Assembly (NCBI RefSeq): GCF_036884655.1
Contig: NC_088342.1
Location: 12,895,501 to 12,959,500, forward strand
DNA length: 64,000 nt
Direction of reading: 5' to 3'
Origin: Musa acuminata AAA Group
Lineage: Eukaryota; Streptophyta; Magnoliopsida; Zingiberales; Musaceae
The first letter of the stretch is position 1. Every line of letters begins with the position of its first letter. This document shows, one piece after another, positions 56,486 to 64,000 of the stretch. The translations under genes and the position numbers were made by a program. Under the pieces are notes generated by a model, which was not told the origin of the DNA, ran no database searches, and worked only from the letters and a program-made list of their open reading frames with translations.

Positions 56486-58387
56486 AATATGTCATTGCAC
56501 GGTGTTCATATTTGTCTTTACAATATTGTTGATAGCCAATTTTTATTGAAAACACATCACATTTTTAAAGAAATCCGATGGGAATTAACAAATAATGATG
56601 GGCAAGTTTCGTGGTCTTGCAATGATTATGGTTGTAAATTTAGCCAGTTAAAGAGGGTATTTTCGTCATGGAATAGTGGGGAACTGCACGACCGAGATGG
56701 TCGACACGTCGAGACATGGATACGGTAGCAACGAAAATTTACGAGAATGTCCATGACTTTTGTTCGAAACTTGCAAAGTACCACCACCGGGGAGAGACCA
56801 GACGGAAGGAACGGCGGCGTGCTCATGGGATCTGCCGACACTCGGGGCTATAACGGACGGCAGAGATGGCGTGCGCAACGGACCGTTGGTGTCCAATCAA
56901 ACGGACAAACAACTCGACGCGAGCGAATTGGCCGGTCAGCTGCTGTTTTTAGTGGGTCAAACTCTACAGCAGTCTCTGTACCCGATGATGACGGTAATTA
57001 TATGTGTATGTTTAATGATTGATGCATGTAATTATTTGGAGGATTAAAATGTCAACGGAGGGCAACTAGTTATGTTCCTCGTGGAGTCAGTACACAGGGT
57101 CTGCGTGGGCCTTCTGGAAGTTAATACTGTGGGGCAACCGCTGCATACTACCAGTTTGACTGTGTCGTTGAATGTAATAAAGGTTTCTTCCATTACCGAC
57201 AGTTGATACAGATTTTGAACGAATTATTATTCATCCTAAAATTTTGAAGTTGTTATATATATATGATGTATATTAAGCTCAATCGGATTAGAATTGAAAC
57301 ATGAAACTGAACCTAAATGTATTTTGCAAATCAATTAAACAGAAAATATTGGTGAAATAAAAAAAGAAAGGATAGAGAGAATTTGAATTCACAACTAGCT
57401 CTTCTGATAATACGATAAAGATTTTGATTAAGTTATCATTGTTCTTGAATGTTTAAGCTGTTAAAAAACGGCATATTGGCATGTTCATGCAGAAGTCGCG
57501 AGTCATCCATGCTATTAGTTAGCCTCTGTTCTTTGAAGCCATGAAGGCTTCTTCATGTTGACGGGTGACAGACAAAATAATGGCTGTTGAAGAAGGGGGG
57601 GGGGAAAGAGTAGGAAAGAAACAGGGAGACGTAGTAGCCAGAAATGTGCCAGTGGCGATGTCTTTAAGCACGCAGGTCCAGCTCTAGATCAAAATTTAAG
57701 AACTTGTTAATACTCCATTATTTTGTATCTGTTACATAACTCATAAAATCTCCTTGATCATAGCATCTTTAAGCAATTTGGAAGCTGTAAATTCTATAAA
57801 TATAATAGCAAACAACTTTTGTATAGGTATGTTGGACAAACTTGTTTCTCGGAATCTTGGACACATCTCTAGATCAAACAATCTCTTTCTGCTAGGACCA
57901 AATAAAAGCAAGTGATTCCAGCCTTGTTGGATAAATTTGATTTCGTCTGGCATTTTAACCTGCAGAAAGTTGCAAAAAGTTAGCTTCGAGTATATTTAAC
58001 TGCTGCTGATCATAAGATGCAGCTTTTGTGCAGGAGGCTCTCATTTTATCAGATAAAACACTTCATCACAGTACAACTGACAATGGAACTCAACAAACAA
58101 AAGATCACAGAAGATGCCCTCAGTATTAGGCACAGGAGTTAATAATCAAAAGTCGAAGCATTTTACTGAGACCAACATGTCCAATAGACCAAAATTATCA
58201 CAAAACTTCAAAGAAAAGGATTGTTGTGCTGCTAAGCAATTTCCATGCCCAACTCAATAAAAGATGGACTACCATACCGAATCAAAGTACTCCTACAACC
58301 AGATTGAACCTCGATACTTTATTTTAGAGAATGAATCAAGTCAACTGTTCGAGCCAGATAAGTAAAACTCAACAAAGTGCTGTGGAA
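55881..58387. other. Intergenic region, no gene recognised
   Basis: Contains a GA run (55973-55990), an AT microsatellite (56440-56483), and a GC-richer patch (56660-56960) with overlapping frames on both strands, none recognised. A minus-strand frame at 57741-57953 (70 residues) matches nothing I know. A G run lies at 57595-57604. The right end should be the 3' UTR of the clathrin light-chain gene. Confidence 0.5.
56440..56483. repeat. AT dinucleotide microsatellite
   Basis: About 21 AT repeats. Confidence 0.9.
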
Positions 58388-61300
58388 TCAAGCATCAGAT
58401 GATGGCTCCGGTGCCTTGTCTGCTTGCTCTTCTACCTGGGGGTTTTCTCCCTTTGGTGAGCCAGTAGTGCCATTAGCTTTGGCATCCTCCGCTGGTGTTG
58501 CTAGCTGTTTTTCTACAGCAGCAGTACCACCACCACCATCTTTGGCATGCTTAGCTGGTGAAGCGGGCTGTTTGCCTGTAGCAGTAGCACCAACTTTGGC
58601 ACCTTTGGCTGGTTCTGGTGCAGGTGGTGGTGGAGGTTTCATGTGTGGTGGGGGAGTATGTTTCAACTTGACCAATATCTGGCGCATCCTAGAGATATCG
58701 GTGGGCTTCCCAGGCTTAGGACCCTGGATAACAGCGATTGAAGGTTTCTTCTCCTGCTCTTTCTTCCCTCTCCTCTTCTCAATGTTGGCTATCTCATGAG
58801 GGATAAGCTCTGCAATTGCTTTCCAGTATTGTTTATCTACATTTGCATGGAACTTCTCCTGGTTGGCTAGATATAGCTGATCACAGACAAAAGAAAACTG
58901 CTTAGAGGACTTCCGATCATAAATATAGCAAATCTTAAAAAGCAACTAAATAGAGGGACCAAAAGGTGCAAGAAGAATTATTTTAACCTTTTCTCTTTCT
59001 CTGTTCTGTGTCTTGTTTGTTTCACAGTTCAATTTCCTTTTCTCATAAAAAGCTCGTTTGTATTCTTCAGCTTCAGCGATAATCTCGTTTCTACGCTCTT
59101 TTTCCTTTCTCTCTTTCTCCTCAAGTTCAATGGCATTTTGGCTGCATGTTTGACATATTACCGAAACAACTTGAAACAACAGCATCAAGAATTCTAAAAT
59201 AGAGTATTAAGAGTATGCATCGAAGACCATTCTCAAGAACTTCTAGAGCATGTTCGTTTCGATATGAAAATAACCACATTAAGTTATCCTAAACCAGTTA
59301 TGTTAACCTTAGAGGGTTATTTTAACAATTTAACTTGATAGTCCTGACAAAACGCATGCATGGAAATCATGAAAAAATGAATCATGTTTGACAACAAGCA
59401 ATACATATGCAAGAATTCAGAATTGACTAGTTTACAACAATATATGTCAGTCAAAATTAGTGGTTGCAGTAATGTCGTCAGAAAGGTCAGCAGACAAACA
59501 AACAGAAAAGTAAGGTCCAAAAGGTAAAGATTATACATTGTTGTGAAGTTTCTAAGTGAAACGTGACCTATCAACAGAAAAGAAAATACATCTTAAACCA
59601 TTTATTTGTATGATCTTTAAGCGAAAAAAATCTTTATTATGGATGTCTAACAGAATAGCAATATAGTTAGATTAGAAACAGCTAGAGAAGTCAGATATGT
59701 CTGTCCAACTATTAGGAAGCATCTAAGAGACTTCCACTGACACTGAACACCTTAAACCATCTAATAGAACTGATAACAGCAAGCACAGCCAGAAAGCACC
59801 TTAAACCATCTAGGAGATGCCCACTGACACCTCAAAAGGGGAAAGCAAAAGATCATGAAGAGCTTTGCCAGCTCTACCAACCCTTTATGGCAGGTAGGCA
59901 CATAAAGAATAATAAGCAATGTAAAATCTTATTAGTCACAAGTATGTTCCTTGTTATATTTACAAGAAAAATCCAGTAAGCAGAATCCTGGTTAGGCGTG
60001 TCAGATAAGACATCATGTCTACATGATGAAAGCTGCAATTTACAGAAAGAAAGATTGTCATGGTTGCAATTGAGGATTGGTAGAAAAGGTTGTCTAAAAA
60101 AATAAAGCATCTTCGGACTCAGTTTGAAGTAGTCAAAATTCAACATTGAGAACATAGCTTTTTTCTATTTTCAGGAGAAGATTGAGAACAGAATTAAATG
60201 CAACAACAAGTTCTTTTCGGTTTCAAGACCAGGCCTTATCCAGAATCCTTTCGGACCAAAAGGACTTTTGGACCCTAAGGTGATCTGAAGAGAGCCTAAA
60301 GCTTGGATTTTGAAAATTATGCGAAGTTCCTATTCCTTTTAACAGATTTTGGACAAGGACAGTATGTGGCACACGATTGGAAAAGAGAAAAGATGGGAAG
60401 CTTACAAAAGATGACAAATCAGAATATATATTTTCAAGTACCATACTATAATAGTAAAGGTCTAATTTGCTCTAGATAAAACTCGATACTGGCAGAAGAT
60501 CCATGTAGCTGGTCATAATTAAATGGGACAGTACATCATGTTGTCGTATTTATCAATGAAAAGAATCTCAGAACTTGGAAAAAACTGATAAATTTGGTAC
60601 AAAGTTTGAAAACAGAAAAATAGTAGCGATTCCTCACATTGATAAAACCAATAAAAGAAACAGATCCAAAGACAATTTGGTGAGAATGATTGTAGAAAAA
60701 TTGTCTGAATTAAAATCCAATTGAAAAGACTAACCCTGGCTGAAAAAATAAAAAGTAGTTCAATCAAACTTCAGATCACAACGACTATAACAAGAAGAAA
60801 CCTTTATCTCGAATTGACGCGAATATATAATTATTAATCAGAAAGATATCTGACCTTAAATAAGGGAATTAAATAAGCAGAGATCAATGCACCAAAGAGA
60901 ACCAAGCAATCAAACTAGAAGAGAACCTATAAGCATGTATAGCATCATGCAATTAGATCTATCATTCTAAAATAACTTCCAGTAACCCCAATTTCATGAA
61001 ACAACTAAGTCAACGCAATTAGAACATAGGCAATAGAATGAAGCTTCGATCTAAAAGACCAGAGGCTCACCGGCGCCACTCGCGGAGGAGGAAACCCTCC
61101 TCCCGCATCTGATCCGGTTCAGGAAGGAGCGGCCCGTCCGTGGTGAAGATCTCGCCGTTCTCCTCCCCCCCGTTGGCCACTTCGTCAGCCTCCGGCATCA
61201 CGAACGGCGAGGGCGAGGACGAAAAACCGTAACCCTCCGGCGAGGCCGACATGCTCCCGCCGCCGTCATGGTGGATGGGGACGTCCTCCGGCTGGAACCC

Positions 61301-61537
61301 GTACCCTCCTCCGCGGTCGGCGGAGGCGGCGCCGGGGAACATGTCGTCGCTGGCTGGGTCCTTGGCGTGTTCGCCAGCGGCGAAGGAGGAGTACGCGTCG
61401 TAGCGCTGGGAGGGGAGGCGGGGGTCGTAGCCGAGGTACCCGTCGTCGAAGGGGCGGGCGGTGGCGGACGCGGGCGCCACGGCCGCCTCCTCCTGCACGC
61501 CGCCGTTGCTGAACTCGGTGTCGAACTCGGACGACAT
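58388..61537 (-). CDS. CLC: Clathrin light chain
   Basis: Three exons in phase (61537-61071, 59141-58988, 58876-58388) give 369 residues. Clathrin light chains bind the heavy-chain hub and regulate coat assembly in vesicle formation at the plasma membrane and trans-Golgi. The N-terminal 120 residues are acidic and Gly/Ser/Pro-rich ([31 protein letters not shown]). [21 protein letters not shown] leads across the first exon join into the charged heavy-chain-binding helix ([19 protein letters not shown], then [11 protein letters not shown]). The third exon continues with [21 protein letters not shown] and [16 protein letters not shown], then a Pro/Ala/Lys-rich tail to the stop. An in-frame ATG 42 codons upstream (61663) exists, but MSSEFDTEF is the plant-typical start. 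Intron 1 is long (1.9 kb); intron 2 is 111 bp. Confidence 0.92.
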
Positions 61538-63565
61538 CTCTCCGATGGCGCTCTCTCTTCCCCTTTCTCTACCTCCTCCGTTTACTTGATATGGGTTGTT
61601 ATTGTCTCTTCTCCTGCGAGATCGGTCGAAGAGGAAGGTCGTTTGGCGATGGTTTGACTGCAATTTTATGCTGTTTCGAAATGACCAGTTTGCCCTTCAG
61701 GGGGAAGGAGACGAAATCATGCGCGAATAGGATGACACTTGGCACGAAAGATCAAATTTCATTGTCAACAAATTTATTATTTAAAGAACACGTGCCTCGA
61801 AAGGGGAGAACCAAAAGGCTAATTGTTTATATTAAACATTTGAGGAAAATATATAATTAAACATTTATAATAACAATTTACACTATGAGGAGAAGATTTT
61901 GCATGAGAACAAAACTCATTTAATTTTTATTAATAAAAAATACATAACCTTTTTTTCATAATGTATATGAAAATTGAAGAAGTTTCCGATGTTCAGGAGA
62001 AGTTTCTTATAAGTTGGATTGGACAATCCTGGACCTACAAATTTTGAGAAAACTCAGTTCCCAAACATGGATCAAATCATGCTATTTTAGCAGAATTAGT
62101 ATCGTGGAGCTTTATCATGCACTTTTGTTGGATTAATCATATAAAAACAAGAAGAGATGCAATGTCTATAAACAAACTAACATGTTGGTTAGTGCACTAT
62201 TATTTAACTCTCTAATCTCATAAATATTATAATGAGCGAAGCTCAGACATCATTCTGATCTCGACTTTAGTTAAATATGAAATAGAAAAATCATAAATAA
62301 TAATAGGTCGTCTATTAGAATGAAAAGTCAGGAGATTAGGCTTTGTTAGTAAAGATGGAATATATATAAATATATATATAAGGATAAAAGGACAGCCACT
62401 GCAAACTCAAGTAATCACAAACCAAAAATTATCATGAATTAGATAAATAGGGTCATCTAGATTTACCTTCAACTCTTCTAGTGCCACAACAATTTTCTTA
62501 CACAGTGGCATGTCAAAGAGTATGATGACTAATCAACAAGCTAGGAATAACCAGAAGCCATGAACCCAGCTTTAGTGTCGGTGAAAATGCACCTCAACAA
62601 CAATCAGGTGAGCTACAAATAGTTGATAAACCTGATTGCATCAAAAAGGGGAAATTTTGATTTAGTTTCTATGAAGTCTTTGAATGATGAAGAACAAGAA
62701 CGCCAAGGATAAACTGTTTAGAGATCATGGGGTGGAAATGTCAAACAGAGATAAAAAAAATGATTGCTTCTATAGCACAGAGGATGGAAAGCGAAGGAGA
62801 AACAGTTCAGAGATCATCAGGTGGAAATGTTAAACGGGGATAAAAAATTATTACTTTATAACACAGAGGATGGCAAGAATAAAATTCACCAAATGCTAAT
62901 AAAATTCATCGATAGTTATCCACAAGTCCAATTAATTACTTCAAATATGCAGCTTCTTGACTTTGAATTTCCCCAAAACAGAGTTTTTTACATGCAAGTA
63001 AACTGACACCACAACATTGAAAAAGCAACCCGTGTTTGCCTGGCATTTCATAGCAATAATTTCGGGAAATCATGTCACAAATTCCAAAACCATTTGCTTC
63101 TAAGTGGTGTTATATAAATATCTCCAATGATTCAACTGGAAATGTCAACTTAACTGCATGCATCTCCACAATGCGCATTTAGGTCCATTATCCAATTAAA
63201 CAACCAAGAACCAAGAATGCCTTTAAATGAAGAGCTCCAAATAGATGGGATGAGTACAAGTACATCTAATTGGACATGAAAAAATATACCATCAGAATAC
63301 TAATATTCAATTAGTGGATTTGTGATTCATTATAGTCAGAAAATATGAGGACCACAAAATCATTTCGTCCGAGGACTTATGTTGGGTCAAACAACAGAAA
63401 ACAACAAACACTTTGACATTATGTGAAATTACATAGCATCCACAAGAAGCTCATCTTTTTCTTATGCAGGTAAAAAGGTAATATTTCTCAACTTTCAGGA
63501 GGCTACCCTAAAATTTCTCGAGACACAAGTAGGTTCAAGCAGCAGAGTACCTTCTTTATTTTGAA
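61538..63565. other. Promoter region of clathrin light chain and 3' flank of the P4H gene
   Basis: No further gene recognised. 61540-61680 should hold the 5' UTR and promoter. An AT-rich run lies at 62358-62382. A duplicated segment lies at about 62715-62880: two copies of a unit running from CAGAGATCAT...GGTGGAAATGT to ACACAGAGGATGG. Confidence 0.5.
62715..62880. repeat. Tandem duplication of a ~90-bp unit
   Basis: Two diverged copies: AGAGATCATGGGGTGGAAAT... at about 62721 and AGAGATCATCAGGTGGAAAT... at about 62810. Both end in CACAGAGGATGG (62777-62788 and 62861-62872). Confidence 0.75.
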
Positions 63566-64000
63566 CTAAGCTCTATACTCATGGATACGCATCCATTTTG
63601 TAGACGACCACTTATTTCCGTTGATAACAGGACATCCAGCTGCAATAAGTTTAACAACACAATTACCATCTCAGTAACAAAGCTGGTAAGTTCAACTTGG
63701 CTGCAGACAGCTAGAACAGTCTGTAAGAAGATTGTGGATGAATCTCTGAAGTGAAACAGTTCCAAAATCTAAACATGATTTAGCTGGTCAAACACTTAAC
63801 AACTCACCGTGCAAACTAGATGGATCCAATGTGGCATCTGGCCTCATGCTCCAAAAGAGTAATGCATCTCCCATCTTAGGTTTCACAGAAATACCCTTCT
63901 TTGCACAGTCTGATAGCTCATTATACCCTGGCAAAGAGCTACTATTTACTTTGGCAGAAGGAAATACAGTTTCACCACCTTCCTCAACATCAGAACTGAG
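63566..64000 (-). CDS. P4H: Prolyl 4-hydroxylase, C-terminal part (cut by window edge)
   Basis: Two exons: from beyond the window edge to 63808, and 63639-63566 (ends in TAG). The visible 87 residues begin LSSDVEEGGETVFPSAK, continue with CAKKGISVKPKMGDALLFWS and DATLDPSSLH, and cross the intron into AGCPVINGNKWSSTKWMR. These are the last conserved blocks of the plant P4H 2-oxoglutarate/Fe(II) dioxygenase domain. The His in LHAGCPV is the distal iron ligand and the Lys in GNKWS binds 2-oxoglutarate. The HxD part lies outside the window. Plant P4Hs hydroxylate proline in extensins and arabinogalactan proteins in the ER/Golgi, so the gene is likely a type II membrane protein (family knowledge; its N-terminus is not visible). 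Confidence 0.9.

Noticed and set aside
56747..57047. Overlapping ORFs in a GC-rich patch
   Set aside because: Open in several frames on both strands with no conserved motif.
57741..57953. 70-codon minus-strand ORF downstream of the clathrin light-chain gene
   Set aside because: No family match, no plausible splice partners, AT-rich codons; kept only as part of the intergenic description.

Overview
This is a stretch of plant nuclear genome, most likely from a monocot. I infer this from spliced genes with GC-rich first exons, a plant beta-expansin and a prolyl 4-hydroxylase, set in AT-rich DNA full of Ty1/copia-type LTR elements. A Zingiberales (banana-like) source would fit, but the sequence alone does not prove it. 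All six protein-coding genes I can support lie on the minus strand. Close to half of the window is transposable-element DNA.

Layout. 1-4120: AT-rich sequence with simple repeats and local duplications, no gene seen. 4121-12407: a complete, young, gag-only LTR retrotransposon with 2.37-kb LTRs and a 5-bp ATCAT target duplication. 12960-14440: a badly decayed copia reverse transcriptase/RNase H relic. 17701-17832: an intact 43-codon Lys-rich micro-gene. 19188-21022: a four-exon plastid-type CPBP (CAAX-protease-like) membrane protein gene. 21471-22528: inverted repeats of about 220 bp enclosing a broken fragment of a DUF3537 (gustatory-receptor-like) gene, which looks like a gene-capturing DNA transposon.

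25380-46110: a decayed LINE containing a MITE. The LINE is split by a 17.5-kb block of nested LTR elements (28216-45753). The block is mostly minus-strand relatives of the gag-only element arranged as LTR-internal-LTR-internal-LTR. Inside it are a TRIM (38336-38751), a solo LTR with a perfect 5-bp duplication (39355-40690), and a Tnt1-like copia element with a deleted RT and a TRIM LTR at its 5' end (41654-45313). The LINE reading frame resumes on the far side.

47410-64000 is the gene-rich end: a mitochondrial-type ribosomal protein bS18 gene (five coding exons and a probable 5'-UTR intron), a beta-expansin (four exons), a clathrin light chain (three exons), and the last two exons of a prolyl 4-hydroxylase cut by the window edge. 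Exon joins keep frame throughout, and the conserved residues visible are intact. These are housekeeping, vesicle-trafficking and cell-wall functions; I see no evidence that they form a functional cluster.

The most interesting material is in the retroelements: a gag-only family with repeated PPT-like hairpins and palindromes beside the true PPT, and palindromic box arrays just upstream of the LTR TATA box. The possible gene-capture element and the unannotated-looking 43-residue peptide gene also deserve attention.
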